The translations under genes were made by a program, and so were the position numbers. Shown here one piece after another: positions 1-9,115 of a DNA stretch of 42,329 nucleotides (its first letter is position 1; each line of letters starts with the position of its first letter). The notes beneath the pieces were generated by a model. That model did no database searches and was not told where the DNA came from. It worked only from the letters and a program-made list of their open reading frames with translations. Source of the DNA: an uncultured Pyrinomonadaceae bacterium (GTDB lineage Bacteria > Acidobacteriota > Blastocatellia > Pyrinomonadales > Pyrinomonadaceae); assembly GCA_902805935.1 (NCBI GenBank), contig CADCUR010000024.1:1-42329 (forward strand), read 5' to 3'.

Positions 1-128
1 AAAACCTGAAAACAGTGAAGAGTAATGCCAAGATGCTAATGATTAAAGCTGAGTTATTCATTTAATTGTTTGGCGTTAATATAGGACACATTTAGAATTC
101 AAGAAGCCGCCGCGTTATTGATCAACCG

Positions 129-177
129 GAACGCCGTTGATAATACCGCTTAACTTTGCGTATTATCAACGGCGTTC
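129..177. terminator. Long perfect hairpin downstream of nrdJ
   Basis: The two 18-bp arms at 129-146 and 160-177 are exact reverse complements around a 13-nt loop. The hairpin begins 28 nt beyond the nrdJ stop codon, so it probably ends or protects that transcript. No clear T-run follows on the minus strand, so it is not a textbook intrinsic terminator. It could instead be a 3'-end stability hairpin. Nothing else was recognised in 1-204. Confidence 0.55.
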
Positions 178-204
178 GTTTGTTTCGGAGTTGCCGACAG
201 TCGG

Positions 205-2838
205 TTATTTACATTTTGAATAACCGCAATCGCGGCAGAAATCGCAGCCTGATGCGTGTTCGAGCTGTCCTTTGCATTCGGGGCAAGCGCCGATCAGACT
301 CGACATTTTCGATTCGGTCGGCTTTACATCAATCGTTTCCGCTGTCGCCGCTACTGCCGCCGTTTTGCCGATTTGTCTTTCGGAGGCGGGCAGATTTCGC
401 AAGCGTCGGTCGGTCAGAAGCAGACATTCGGCAATCGCCTGTTCGGGCGATGTCAGCAGGCGTTCGTTGAACCAGACGGCGTGCGTTCCCGTTACTTTAT
501 TCAAACTGCGGGCGACTTCTTTGGCATCGAATCCGCCGCGCAGCATTCGGGAGGCGAGCAGTCCGACGCCTTCGGAAATCGGACCCGTGGCAAAAACTTC
601 CAAAACCGTTTCGCCGTTGTGATTGACCGTCACGTAAAGATTCACGTTGTCGAACGGGATGCGCCACGTCGAACCTTGCAGTTCGCGCGGGCGGTCAATT
701 TTCTCCGCCTTTGCCGTTTTCGTTTCAATTTTCGTCTCGGATTTCGTTTCGGGAACGGTTTGCAGCGTGGTCAATTCGTTGCATTCCTGAACGACGATTT
801 GCTCGACCGCTTCCGTTTCGTCTGCCGCCGCGTCCGGTTTTTTCTCTTCGGCTTTCATCGAAGTCAAAACCTGTCCGTCGCGCGAGCCGTCGCGGTAATA
901 CGAAACGCATTTGCAGCCCAAATCCCTGGCAAGACGATAAAGCTCGTCAACCGATTCAACCGTATCGTCGTTTGCGCCGTTGCAGGTTTTCGACACGGAA
1001 TTGTCCACATTGCGCTGCGCCGCCGCGAGAACCTGAACGTGCTGTTTCGACGTGATATTCAGCGCCGAGATAAAATACGGCGGCAACTTTTCTTCGTTGT
1101 CCACGACGAACTGCGCGGCTTGTTTGATTGATTCCTCGTCGGTTTGGTCAACCGTCACGCCCAACGCTTCCGCCGCCAATGTGTGAACGTAAGTTCTAGT
1201 TCCAATCGTATCCTGACGAACGTAAGCCCAAGAAAAATTCGGTTCACAGCCGCTCGAAGTTTCGGCGACTAAACTAATTGTTCCGGTCGGCGCAATGGTC
1301 GTCGTCTCGTAATTTCTCGGCGTTAGCGGCACGTCGCGCGAGATGCCAATTTCGTCATAAATAAATTCGGCGTAGGCTTCGCGGTTCGCCTCAAATTCTG
1401 GAAACACGCCTTTTTCCGCACCTATTTTCAGAGACGCCTTCCACGCTTCGCGGCGGACGAAACCCATCACCTTGTCCATCAAATCAATAGAAGCCTGTTC
1501 GCCGTAAGTGATTCGCAGTTTCAGACACAAATCGGCAAAACCCATAATTCCCAGACCGACCGGACGAGTGCGCTTCACCACGTCGTCAATCGAATCGAGC
1601 GGGAAATCGCCCGCGTCAATCACATTATCGAGAAATTGCGTGCTGAGCTGCGTGACTCTTGCCAATCTTTCCCATTCTACGCATTCGTCAACGTTCGTGC
1701 CGTCGCCAATCTTTTTATAAAACTTCGATAAATCAACGCTTCCGAGATTGCACGAATTTGAGAAGTGGAGAAACTGTTCGCCGCACGGATTGCTCGCGTA
1801 AATCGGTCCCATCGAAGCCATCATATGATTATGACGATTCACCTGGTCAATAAACGCGATGCCCGGCTCGGCGTATTTGTGCGCCGAAGCGATAATTCGG
1901 TTCCAGACATCGGGCGCGTAAATCATTCCGGTCTGCGGCGGTTCTTCAGTCGTGCAGTTAGATAAATCAGTATTTTCAAAAGCGAATTTGTCGGCGAACG
2001 TTACGGTTTCGCCGTTCGGTCGGCGATAAATGACGTAATCGGCTCCGGTAACGGCATCGAAAATCGCCTGTGTCCACGGCTCGCCGTCAAATTCGGTCTG
2101 AAACCATTTTTTATTATCAACTGCCTCCAAAAATTTATCGGTAACATTGACGGAAATGTTGAAATTCGTCAGCGAATGCTGGTCGTTTTTCGCGTGAATA
2201 AATCGCAAAATATCCGGATGCGAAACGCGCATCATACCCATATTCGCGCCGCGCCGCACGCCGCCCTGTTTGACGACTTCGGTCATCGTGTTGACGATGT
2301 TCATAAACGAGACCGGACCCGATGCCACGCCGCGCGTCGAGTTGACCATCGCGCCCGCCGGACGCAAAAATTCGTAAGTCATTCCCGTGCCGCCGCCGGT
2401 TTGATGAATAATCGCCGCTGCCTGCGCGTGTTCCATAATGCCTTCAATCGAATCGGGAACGTTCAGCACAAAGCACGCCGCGAGCTGTCCTTTTGGCTTG
2501 CCCGCGTTAACCAAGCAAGGCGTATTCGGAACGAATTCGCGGTTGAGCATAATCTCTAACATTGAGTTGTAAAAATAATCGCGCATCACCGGGTCCTGCT
2601 CGGCGCGAGAGACGTGACCGACGACGCGACGCGCGATGTCCGACCAGGTTTCGAGCGGTTCGCCATTCGCATCTTTCAGCGAATAGCGTTTGCCGACGAC
2701 TTTCGAGCCGTTTAAGCCGATCGGTTTAGTTTCGCGCTTTGCGGCAGTCGCGTGACCGTTTCCATTTCCGTTGCCGTTCGATTTTCCGTTTACGGCGACA
2801 ACGCCGCCCGACACCACAGGCTCAAAGACTGTACTCAT
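205..2838 (-). CDS. nrdJ: Adenosylcobalamin-dependent (class II) ribonucleotide reductase
   Basis: Converts ribonucleotides to deoxyribonucleotides in the cytoplasm using a B12-generated thiyl radical. The 877-aa product has the class II/NrdJ layout: an N-terminal Cys in NTPCLVNAG (about residue 108), the [13 protein letters not shown] region, the catalytic SNPCGEQ motif (about 349-355), and a Cys-rich tail (CPEC...[12 protein letters not shown]) for redox turnover. A Lys/Glu/Thr-rich linker precedes a C-terminal TSCPD-like segment. A Gly/Asn-rich low-complexity stretch lies near the N-terminus. I chose the ATG at 2838 because AAGGTGAG sits just upstream of it; a GTG at 2847 is the alternative. 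It is transcribed away from hslO, and its promoter carries NrdR-like boxes. No cobalamin riboswitch was recognised in the 5' region. The family call is secure. Confidence 0.95.
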   Translation of the reverse strand: MSTVFEPVVSGGVVAVNGKSNGNGNGNGHATAAKRETKPIGLNGSKVVGKRYSLKDANGEPLETWSDIARRVVGHVSRAEQDPVMRDYFYNSMLEIMLNREFVPNTPCLVNAGKPKGQLAACFVLNVPDSIEGIMEHAQAAAIIHQTGGGTGMTYEFLRPAGAMVNSTRGVASGPVSFMNIVNTMTEVVKQGGVRRGANMGMMRVSHPDILRFIHAKNDQHSLTNFNISVNVTDKFLEAVDNKKWFQTEFDGEPWTQAIFDAVTGADYVIYRRPNGETVTFADKFAFENTDLSNCTTEEPPQTGMIYAPDVWNRIIASAHKYAEPGIAFIDQVNRHNHMMASMGPIYASNPCGEQFLHFSNSCNLGSVDLSKFYKKIGDGTNVDECVEWERLARVTQLSTQFLDNVIDAGDFPLDSIDDVVKRTRPVGLGIMGFADLCLKLRITYGEQASIDLMDKVMGFVRREAWKASLKIGAEKGVFPEFEANREAYAEFIYDEIGISRDVPLTPRNYETTTIAPTGTISLVAETSSGCEPNFSWAYVRQDTIGTRTYVHTLAAEALGVTVDQTDEESIKQAAQFVVDNEEKLPPYFISALNITSKQHVQVLAAAQRNVDNSVSKTCNGANDDTVESVDELYRLARDLGCKCVSYYRDGSRDGQVLTSMKAEEKKPDAAADETEAVEQIVVQECNELTTLQTVPETKSETKIETKTAKAEKIDRPRELQGSTWRIPFDNVNLYVTVNHNGETVLEVFATGPISEGVGLLASRMLRGGFDAKEVARSLNKVTGTHAVWFNERLLTSPEQAIAECLLLTDRRLRNLPASERQIGKTAAVAATAETIDVKPTESKMSSLIGACPECKGQLEHASGCDFCRDCGYSKCK

Positions 2839-2993
2839 TTTGCTCACCTTTCCTTTCGCCGTTTTCTCTAGAGACAGCGATATTATATTTTAGAATTTTT
2901 GACCGCTTTACGCACTTCCTAAAACGCGGGTTTTGAAGAACTGATTTTTTGGTTTTGGCTTGAGTAGATTTGTGTTTGTTTTCCTCAAGTGAA

Positions 2994-3052
2994 AAGCAAT
3001 ATACCGTGATTCAAATCCGCTTGTCAACAAGATAATGCACAATATATTGTGC
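2994..3052. promoter_or_regulatory. Pair of NrdR-box-like palindromes
   Basis: The known NrdR box is approximately acaCwAtATaTwGtgt. The site at 3037-3052 (GCACAATATATTGTGC) is a perfect 16-bp palindrome matching 14 of 16 positions. A weaker site at 2994-3009 matches about 12 of 16. The sites are 43 bp apart start to start, close to four helical turns. NrdR sites typically come in pairs on the same helix face. The weak site overlaps the predicted -10 and the strong site lies upstream of the -35. NrdR itself is not encoded in this window. Confidence 0.7.
2998..3027 (-). promoter_or_regulatory. Predicted sigma70-type promoter of nrdJ
   Basis: On the minus strand TTGACA (3027-3022) is followed after 18 nt by TATATT (3003-2998). 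This predicts a start near 2990 and a leader of about 150 nt. The -10 element lies inside an NrdR-box-like sequence, which fits repression of nrdJ. The rest of the nrdJ-hslO gap (2839-3199) holds only this promoter region and presumably the hslO promoter. Confidence 0.6.
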
Positions 3053-3199
3053 CTGTCATAATTTTTTAACCAAAATGTCGTGTAAGTTAATGTAATTCCT
3101 TAACTTCTGCGATTGAAAATAATTTTTCGCCTTTAATGTTGAATTTCTCGCCGCCAGTCTGTTTGACTTTCACATTAAAATTTACCGAAAATAATTGTT

Positions 3200-4093
3200 A
3201 TGGACAAACTCATACACGGCACCGCCGCCGACGGAACAGTGCGCGTTATGGCGGCAATCACCACCGAAACAGTCGCCGAAGCGATTCGCCGACATCAAAC
3301 TTCGCCGACCGTCTCCGCCGCTCTCGGTCGTCTCCTAACCGGAACGCTGCTGCTCGCCTCCGGTCAGAAAGAATTAGACCGCCTGACGGTAAAAATCGAA
3401 GCCGACGGCGCGGTCGAAGGAATTACCGCCGAAGCCGGCGCGGACGGCAAAGTGCGCGGCTATGTCAAAAATCCGTATGCCGAACTGCCGCCGAAGGAAA
3501 ACGGAAAATTCGATGTCTCCGGCATTGTCGGCGGCGGAATGTTCTACGTCATCCGCGAAACCGGCTACGACATCGGACTTTACCGCGAGCCATACGTCGG
3601 AAGCGTTCCTATCGTCTCGGGCGAGATCGCCGAAGACTTCGCTTATTACTTGGCAAAATCAGAACAAATTCCGTCCGCCGTTCTGTTGGGCGTGCTGCTC
3701 GAAAAACAAGCGCCGTTCGTCAAGGCTTCGGGCGGCGTGATAATTCAAATGATGCCCGGCGCAAACGAACATATCATCACGATGATCGAAGACACGATCA
3801 GCCACGCGCCGCATATCACGAGCATTATCAACGAAGGCGCGTCCGCACGAAATTTGGTTAAACTCGCGCTGGGCGAAATTGATTTTGAAATTCTCGAAGA
3901 AAAGGAAGTCGCTTTTGATTGCAACTGCTCATTTGAGCGCGCCGTTTCTTTAATCAGTTCGTTAGGGCGCGAGGAAGTCGCCGCGATGCTCGCCGAAGAT
4001 AAGGGAGCGAAAATGACGTGCGGATTTTGTAACGAAATCTACACGCTCGATGAAGCGGATTTACAAAAAATGCTTGAAACGGAAAAAGTCTAA
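3200..4093 (+). CDS. hslO: Hsp33 redox-regulated holdase chaperone
   Basis: A cytoplasmic chaperone that becomes active when oxidation releases its zinc. The 297-aa product matches the family in length. The C-terminal zinc centre is visible as C241-x-C243 (FDCNCSFERA) and C274-x2-C277 (MTCGFCNEIY). The N-terminal fold has the family features of the HGTAADGTVR start and the GGGMFYVIRETGYDIGLYRE region. It is divergent from nrdJ, with a gap of about 360 nt. A 10-bp hairpin follows 27 nt after the stop. All four zinc cysteines are intact. The Shine-Dalgarno sequence is weak. Confidence is high. Confidence 0.96.
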   Translation: MDKLIHGTAADGTVRVMAAITTETVAEAIRRHQTSPTVSAALGRLLTGTLLLASGQKELDRLTVKIEADGAVEGITAEAGADGKVRGYVKNPYAELPPKENGKFDVSGIVGGGMFYVIRETGYDIGLYREPYVGSVPIVSGEIAEDFAYYLAKSEQIPSAVLLGVLLEKQAPFVKASGGVIIQMMPGANEHIITMIEDTISHAPHITSIINEGASARNLVKLALGEIDFEILEEKEVAFDCNCSFERAVSLISSLGREEVAAMLAEDKGAKMTCGFCNEIYTLDEADLQKMLETEKV

Positions 4094-4120
4094 AAACCGA
4101 CTTTTGCCTTTTGTTCGTTA

Positions 4121-4149
4121 CACGACGGCGGAGTTGAAGCGCCGTCGTG
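4121..4149 (+). terminator. Hairpin after hslO
   Basis: Perfect 10-bp arms, CACGACGGCG (4121-4130) and CGCCGTCGTG (4140-4149), flank a 9-nt loop just past the hslO stop. No T-run follows on the plus strand, so this is a terminator-like or stability hairpin rather than a proven terminator. It could also serve the decayed minus-strand gene that ends at 4194. Confidence 0.5.
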
Positions 4150-4193
4150 CAGCAAATTAAGCAATCACGTTTCACGTTTGAAAACGGCGCCGC

Positions 4194-4481
4194 TTAAGGC
4201 ACAAACGCAGCAGGGATTGGTCTGTCATTGGCAGCGCCGAATTGAAGCGCGCCGAAACCTTGCTGCAAACGAAGCAGATACCAAATTCCGTCTCGATAAA
4301 CCGCAATATCGGTTTTCCCGTTTCCGTCGTAATCTCCCGCAACAGGCAGATCGCCGCTTAAACCCCAATTTACGTAGCGGGGTTGATTGGTTGACGATTC
4401 GATTACAGCCCATAAACCGGCGCGATAAAGAGCAAAATCGTCTCTGCCGTCGCCGCTATTAAAAATGCATAAAAATGAAGT
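4194..4481 (-). pseudogene. Remnant of an FG-GAP/VCBS-repeat protein (C-terminal end only)
   Basis: Reading the minus strand from about 4481 down to a TAA at 4194-4196 gives an open frame with no start codon. It contains typical FG-GAP/VCBS repeat wording: NSGDGRDDFALYRAGLW, then GDLPVAGDYDGNGKTDIAVY, then RDGIWYLLR and LQFGAANDRPIPAAFVP. These repeats form beta-propellers in secreted or surface proteins. The frame is closed upstream by a stop near 4485, and no further repeats are visible up to 4637. I read it as the surviving tail of a deleted gene. The remainder of the 544-nt gap between hslO and the next gene, apart from the hslO hairpin, shows nothing recognisable. Confidence 0.75.
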
Positions 4482-4637
4482 TTTTTACTACAAATGGATT
4501 AGGGAAAGCGAACTAATGATTATGCGGATGAATCGGCACAACACTCATTAACAGTGTATTGTCAGGAATCACTCCGCAAAATAACCTTATACGCGGAGCA
4601 TTTATATATTAATGCGCCGCGCAATGTAAAGAAAATT

Positions 4638-5114
4638 TCAATCGGTCTCCAATTTTCGGTAATTGCCGTGAAAATAAACGAGCGGCTCGCCGTCGCCGAT
4701 TGTCGCCCGTTCGATTTGACCGACGAAAATCGTGTGGTCGCCGCCGTCGTGAGAATTTACCAGCCGACATTCCAGATTCGCCAGCGCGTCTTCCAAAACC
4801 GGCAAATCGTCTATTCCCAAATCGTATCCGACCGCTTCAAATTTGTCGGGCAGGTATGAAGCGAAACGGTCGGAGACGTATTGCTGGTCTTGGCGCAAAA
4901 TGTTGACGACGAACGAACCGGTTTCGGCGAGCGCGTAATGGCTGCCAGTGTTTTTATCAATGCAGACGAGAATGAGCGGCGGCTCTAACGAGACCGAGCA
5001 AAACGCGCTGACCGTGATGCCGTGCAGTCTTCCGCTCGCGTCCCTTGCGGTGACGACCGTCACCCCGCTGGCAAAACGCCCGAGAGCGCGCCGAAATTCA
5101 TCTTTGCTAATCAT
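4638..5114 (-). CDS. Flavin reductase-like (FMN-binding split barrel) protein
   Basis: A 158-aa protein of the flavin reductase-like family, small FMN-binding enzymes that often supply reduced flavin to a partner oxygenase. Family signatures include the N-terminal FRRALGRFASGVTVVTA, then GITVSAFCSVSLEPPLILVCI, a GSFVVNIL strand and a C-terminal LVYFHGNYRKL. Length is normal for the family. AGGAAA lies about 9 nt upstream of the ATG. It follows dcd on the same strand by 32 nt and may be cotranscribed. No monooxygenase partner is in the window, so the substrate is unknown. Confidence 0.88.
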   Translation of the reverse strand: MISKDEFRRALGRFASGVTVVTARDASGRLHGITVSAFCSVSLEPPLILVCIDKNTGSHYALAETGSFVVNILRQDQQYVSDRFASYLPDKFEAVGYDLGIDDLPVLEDALANLECRLVNSHDGGDHTIFVGQIERATIGDGEPLVYFHGNYRKLETD

Positions 5115-5146
5115 TAAAATTTCCTGAAATCGCGTCGCGCGAACGA

Positions 5147-5740
5147 TTAAACTTTCGCGTAGGTCAAGCCGGTCTGACCTTGATATTTTCCGCCGCGGTC
5201 TGAGTATGAAACGGCGCAGTCTTCGTCCGATTCAAAAAACAAAATCTGCCCGATGCCTTCGTTGACGTAAACCCTCAGCGGCAGATTCGCCAGATTCGCA
5301 ATCTCGACGACGAGTCTTCCTTCCCAACCGGCTTCGAGCGGCGTGGCGTTCACGAGCAGTCCGGCGCGCGCATACGTACTTTTTCCAATCGCTAAACCAG
5401 TTACGTTGCGCGGCATTTTGAATGTCTCGACCGTTACGCCCAAACCGTAATGATGCGGCGGCAGCAGATAGTATTTCGCGCCGTCTTCGGCGACTCGCAA
5501 GTTCGGTTCGATTAAAGAATCGCTTTCGTTAAAGTGTTTCGGGTCAATTTCCATTGCGTGAACCGACGAAAAGATGCGAAAGCCGTCGTCCGCCAGACGC
5601 ATATCGTAGCCGTAGCTCGATGCGCCCGCGCTGATAATGCGGTTGCCGTTTTCTTCGCGGACGAGCTCCGGCAGAAACGGACTGATCATTTGCTGTTCAA
5701 CCGCCATTCGGCGCAACCATAAATCCGATTTGATGCTCAT
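5147..5740 (-). CDS. dcd: dCTP deaminase
   Basis: Deaminates dCTP to dUTP, feeding thymidylate synthesis. The 197-aa product from the internal ATG at 5740 shows the family's SYGYDMRLADDGFRIF motif and the core GLAIGKSTYARAGLLVNATPLEAGWEG, which carries the catalytic Glu region, plus GGKYQGQTGLTYAKV at the C-terminus. The frame stays open to 5806, but I reject that start. A start there would place the strong intrinsic terminator at 5763-5799 inside the coding region, and the extra residues are unlike the family N-terminus. The nucleotide-metabolism theme fits nearby nrdJ, although the two are not in one operon. Confidence 0.93.
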   Translation of the reverse strand: MSIKSDLWLRRMAVEQQMISPFLPELVREENGNRIISAGASSYGYDMRLADDGFRIFSSVHAMEIDPKHFNESDSLIEPNLRVAEDGAKYYLLPPHHYGLGVTVETFKMPRNVTGLAIGKSTYARAGLLVNATPLEAGWEGRLVVEIANLANLPLRVYVNEGIGQILFFESDEDCAVSYSDRGGKYQGQTGLTYAKV

Positions 5741-5755
5741 AAAAAAGTTCGGGTA

Positions 5756-5799
5756 ATAAAAATGGAAAGCGATAAGAAAATTTAACTTATCGCTTTCCA
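5756..5799 (-). terminator. Intrinsic terminator after the DUF4097 gene
   Basis: Arms of 14 bp at 5763-5776 and 5786-5799 are exact complements with a 9-nt loop. On the minus strand they are followed by TTTTTATTA. The element lies 44 nt past the stop of the gene at 5843, so it should end the sigma/anti-sigma/DUF4097 transcript before dcd. Confidence 0.85.
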
Positions 5800-5842
5800 A
5801 ATTCAAAATGTCGAAAATATAAAATTTGTAAACTCTGCGGTT

Positions 5843-6715
5843 TTATTTTTCCGTTTCCATGAGCTTCAGCGTTCCGTCGCCGACCGTAAAACTGAGCGGC
5901 GCGCCGCCGTTGCCCGCTTTCGCCGCCATTGATTTTTCGGTAAATTTCGTGCGGTCGCGCGGCTTCAAATTGACGAGCGCGTTTTCGATTTGCCCGCCGC
6001 GCAAAACTTGCGCGTCAACGTTGGCGTTTAAGTTAAACGGTAACTGAACGGTCATCGTGCCGAGGGCGACCTGCACGTCCGCGCTGCGCCCGCGCCAACT
6101 GCGGTTCGGAACGACGACCGCCACGTCGCCTTTGCCGATAGTGGCGAAAAACGTGCCGCCGATTAAATTGAATCGAGCGTTCGATTCCAAAAAATTTACC
6201 CGCATCGTCCCTTCGACGTTCGACAAATTTAAATCGCCGCGTCCACCGTCAATGTTGATGTCGGAATAGGCGGGAACTCGTATGACGTAATCAATTTTGA
6301 ACGGCAGCGCCAGAAGATCTTTCGGGAACTTTTTCGACACGCGCTTCAGATAATTTTTGTCGTGCGTGCCGACGCTCGTAATGCGGATGTGTCCGAAATC
6401 GTCGTCAATGACAAAACCGTTCACTTTGGCGAGTTCAGTTAAATCCGCTTCGCTTCCGGCTTGCATCTCGACTTCCGCCGTTATTTCCACCTGGTTTTTA
6501 CTCCAGCCTTCGACGGTGATCGAACCCTGCGGCGCGCCGATAATCGAGACGGTTCCGCCGACGCCGAACTCGACTGTTTCGGTTTTGTAATTCGTGCGTT
6601 TGATGAGCGGTTTGTTTTGCTTGATCGCCTTTTGCTCGTCCTGCGCGAAACACGTGGGGAGAAAAAGAACAATTGAAATTGCAGATAAACACAGATGAAC
6701 GCAGATTTTTTTCAT
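5843..6715 (-). CDS. Secreted DUF4097-type beta-strand-repeat protein (1)
   Basis: A 290-aa protein with a clear N-terminal signal peptide (MKKICVHLCLSAISIVLFLPTCFA, cleavage near AQD). The rest is beta-rich, with repeats of the kind found in DUF4097 putative-adhesin proteins: SIIGAPQGSITVEGW, then IDGGRGDLNLSNVEGTMRV and GKGDVAVVVPNRSW. DUF4097 proteins are predicted surface or periplasmic proteins of unknown function. It is the last gene after sigma factor, anti-sigma and a paralogue, with a 106-nt gap to the paralogue and its own terminator. This suggests it belongs to the envelope response controlled by that sigma factor. The C-terminal Lys/Arg-rich segment before FTVGDGTLKL is unlike the first paralogue. 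Confidence 0.75.
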   Translation of the reverse strand: MKKICVHLCLSAISIVLFLPTCFAQDEQKAIKQNKPLIKRTNYKTETVEFGVGGTVSIIGAPQGSITVEGWSKNQVEITAEVEMQAGSEADLTELAKVNGFVIDDDFGHIRITSVGTHDKNYLKRVSKKFPKDLLALPFKIDYVIRVPAYSDINIDGGRGDLNLSNVEGTMRVNFLESNARFNLIGGTFFATIGKGDVAVVVPNRSWRGRSADVQVALGTMTVQLPFNLNANVDAQVLRGGQIENALVNLKPRDRTKFTEKSMAAKAGNGGAPLSFTVGDGTLKLMETEK

Positions 6716-6821
6716 ATTGTTATTTTTATTTTCTGGACGCTTTAAACAGCTTGTAGATTAGCTTTCAGAAGAGGCAAAAATATTATAGCAGAATCTTGGT
6801 TTACTCGGCGTGTTTAAATTT

Positions 6822-7595
6822 TTACCGGCGAATAAACGAGATATTTCCGCGCTGGTTCGTCACCGAAATAGCCGCGCTTCCGTCGCCCGTTTGTCCGATC
6901 ACGCGACGACCGTCGCCGAATCTCATGCCCGAATTCCCGAAATCACCGAGCGAGATGTTGCGCGTCGAAGGCGCGGTGGCAATCAGTCTGAATGAAGAGT
7001 TAAAAGGAATGCGGATATTGATGTTGCCGCGCACCGAGGTAAAGCGATAACTGCCGCCAGCCTGAATCGTGCCGTCGTAGAAAATATCGCCGATGCCGTT
7101 TTCCGCCGCGACGTTCTCCGCGCTGATGTTGGTCAAAGTAATATCGCCTTCGGTTGAGATGTGAGCGCGAACCAAACCGCCGCGCACGCCGCTGACGGTC
7201 AGATTCCCCATTCGCGTTTCGATGTCAACCGAAGCCGAATAGGGAACTTTAATGAGAAAATTGACGTTGCCGACTTCCGTTTTTCCTTGGTTGTCTTTAA
7301 CAAGATTGATGTCAATCGTGCCGCTCAAACTTCGCGGGGCGATGTTCGCCGCCGGCGCTTCGAGGTAAGCCGAGATGTTGATTTCCTCTCGATCCCAGCC
7401 TTCGACGATGACTTGACCGGTGCGATTCGTCAGTTGCAGGCGGACGTTTTTACTCGCCGGATAAATTCGAGAGAACTTTTTCTGCGCGGAAACTTCCGAA
7501 GCCGCGGCTGAAGAAAACGCAAAGAAAAAAACTACGCTTAAAAGGAGCATCGTAGTTTTATTTTGAGTGAAGAATTTTTTCGTGATCCAATTCAT
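6822..7595 (-). CDS. Secreted DUF4097-type beta-strand-repeat protein (2)
   Basis: A 257-aa exported protein. A Lys/Thr-rich start is followed by a hydrophobic segment (TMLLLSVVFFFAFSSAAA) ending near VSAQ, which is a signal peptide. The mature part has the DUF4097 pattern of short beta strands, e.g. LTNRTGQVIVEGW, VDIETRMGNLTVSGVRGG, GDITLTNIS and FTSVRGNINIRIPF. The VEGW strand is shared with the downstream gene at 5843, so the two are paralogues. It begins 15 nt after the anti-sigma stop, which implies one transcript. Its function is unknown; a role at the cell surface is inferred from the signal peptide. Confidence 0.78.
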   Translation of the reverse strand: MNWITKKFFTQNKTTMLLLSVVFFFAFSSAAASEVSAQKKFSRIYPASKNVRLQLTNRTGQVIVEGWDREEINISAYLEAPAANIAPRSLSGTIDINLVKDNQGKTEVGNVNFLIKVPYSASVDIETRMGNLTVSGVRGGLVRAHISTEGDITLTNISAENVAAENGIGDIFYDGTIQAGGSYRFTSVRGNINIRIPFNSSFRLIATAPSTRNISLGDFGNSGMRFGDGRRVIGQTGDGSAAISVTNQRGNISFIRR

Positions 7596-7610
7596 TTGCT
7601 GTAACCGAGT

Positions 7611-8324
7611 TTATAATTCGGAGAATTCGCGCAGCAGCGCCATTTTTTCGTTGAGCGCCGAATCGAGCATTTCGCCCGAAAGATCGTCGTTCGGATTCTC
7701 CTGCAAAATTTTGTCGTATTCGTAAACCGTCTGGTCAATCTCGCGCAGATTGCGGTCGAACGCCTCGCGCAAATTCGCCGCCCATTTCGCTCGTTTTTCG
7801 CCGACGCGCCGGTTCCAATACTCGATTGCCGTCTGCTGTTCTTTGATGCGGTTTTCTCTGGTTTGCTGCGGCGTTTCAACAAGACCGATTTTTCCGAGCG
7901 CGCGGTCGAAAACGCTCGGCGCAACGTTTCCAGCCGATGCGTCGCCCGCCGAATAGTTTCGGATTCCGACAATCGTCAGCAGCGAGCTAACCAGCGCAAT
8001 TCCGAAAATTGAAGCGAAAACCTGCGCAAAGGAAAACTGCCATCCGCGCTTCGGTTTTTCATCTTTAATTTCTTTGGGAAGTTCAGCGGCGATTTCGGTT
8101 TCGATTAAGTTATTGATGCGGCACCAGAGAGCTTTTGAATTTGGCGGCAGAGTATGTTCAGTTTCGTCGAGATTGCAAAAGTCGAGAATCATTGCGAAGT
8201 CTTCGCACATCTTGGCGCATTCGAGACAAACCGCCAAGTGCGTTCGGATACTCGCCGAAACGTCGGCTTCGAGTTCGTTATCCAGGTAAACGCTGATTAA
8301 TTCTTGACATTGTTCGCAGTTCAT
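7611..8324 (-). CDS. Membrane anti-sigma factor with zinc-finger (zf-HC2)
   Basis: A 237-aa protein probably holding the ECF sigma factor encoded just upstream. Residues 1-40 form the anti-sigma zinc-finger: Cys3/Cys6, then H29-x3-C33-x2-C36 (HLAVCLEC). A single membrane segment follows at about residues 95-120 (FAQVFASIFGIALVSSLLTIVGI). The C-terminal half is charged and probably helical or coiled (RENRIKEQQTAIEYWNRRVGEKRAKW) and should lie outside the membrane as a sensor. It is 125 nt downstream of the sigma gene and 15 nt upstream of the DUF4097 gene. The signal it senses is unknown. Confidence 0.85.
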   Translation of the reverse strand: MNCEQCQELISVYLDNELEADVSASIRTHLAVCLECAKMCEDFAMILDFCNLDETEHTLPPNSKALWCRINNLIETEIAAELPKEIKDEKPKRGWQFSFAQVFASIFGIALVSSLLTIVGIRNYSAGDASAGNVAPSVFDRALGKIGLVETPQQTRENRIKEQQTAIEYWNRRVGEKRAKWAANLREAFDRNLREIDQTVYEYDKILQENPNDDLSGEMLDSALNEKMALLREFSEL

Positions 8325-8449
8325 CGCTCGTAATTTCGCACAGAGATATTAGTTGTTTTTTTTGTTACTGCCCGCCCGGAATTGTTGACTTCAATTTTTA
8401 TAGATTGCCCGCGGCGGCTTTAAGTTGCCTTGTAAAATTTACAAAATCT

Positions 8450-9115
8450 TTACAATTCGTTTTGCTTGATGAGCAGTCCGCGTAGTTTGAGACGCGCTTT
8501 GTGCAATTGCGATTTCGACGTGCCGACCGAAATCCCCAGAATCCGGGCGACTTCTTCGTGTTCGTATCCTTCGACATCGTGCAGCACGAACGCGCTTTTG
8601 TAACCGGGCGGCAATTGTTCAATCGCTCGTTTCAAAGCGATGCGGTCAAGCACCGGCATCTTCGATTGATTCTCGGTTCCCGGCACGATTTGTTCCGGCA
8701 TCTCGCCGTCTTCGCTGGTTTTTTCATTCTTTACACTGCGCCGCCGAAAGTGCATTAAAACCTGATTGACCGTCAAGCGGTGTAGCCAAGTGGAAAACGC
8801 CGAATCGCCGCGAAAGCTGCCGATTTTGCGAAAAAGCTGAATGAAAACTTCCTGCGTCAAATCTTCGGATTCGGTCTGGCTGCCGGTCATTCGCAAACAG
8901 AGCGAATATGTTCGCCGGTGATAGCGCTCGTAAAGACGCTCAAATGCGGCGATGTTTCCGAGCGCGGCAAGACGAGCCAAATCGAAATCGGTTGCGCCGT
9001 CTTCGATCGCGTCGGTATTAACCGCCTGAGGAGAAAGAAGAATGGAAAGGCTCGCTTCCGTATCCTCAGTTTGAAAAACGCCGTCGCGCATTTCCGCAAT
9101 CGAGGTTCCGTCCAT
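8450..9115 (-). CDS. ECF-type RNA polymerase sigma factor
   Basis: A 221-aa sigma-70 family protein with regions 2 and 4 only. Region 2 is at about residues 50-115 ([56 protein letters not shown]). Region 4 is at about 155-215, with the [30 protein letters not shown]. The first 45 residues are an extra acidic extension. An AGGAG Shine-Dalgarno lies 7 nt upstream of the ATG. It heads the operon with the zf-HC2 anti-sigma and the two secreted DUF4097 proteins, so it is likely a RpoE-like envelope-response sigma factor. Confidence 0.93.
   Translation of the reverse strand: MDGTSIAEMRDGVFQTEDTEASLSILLSPQAVNTDAIEDGATDFDLARLAALGNIAAFERLYERYHRRTYSLCLRMTGSQTESEDLTQEVFIQLFRKIGSFRGDSAFSTWLHRLTVNQVLMHFRRRSVKNEKTSEDGEMPEQIVPGTENQSKMPVLDRIALKRAIEQLPPGYKSAFVLHDVEGYEHEEVARILGISVGTSKSQLHKARLKLRGLLIKQNEL

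Noticed and set aside
256-1131. Long plus-strand open frame opposite nrdJ
   Set aside because: It lies wholly inside nrdJ on the other strand and has no domain signal; a shadow of GC-biased codon use.
2839-3199. Cobalamin riboswitch upstream of the B12-dependent reductase
   Set aside because: I looked for a B12-box-like element and saw none; the leader of about 150 nt is short and A/T-rich.
3136-3861. 241-codon plus-strand frame overlapping hslO
   Set aside because: Arg/Ser-rich shadow frame of hslO, which has intact family motifs.
5741-5806. N-terminal extension of dcd
   Set aside because: It would run through a strong intrinsic terminator of the upstream gene and is unlike the family start.
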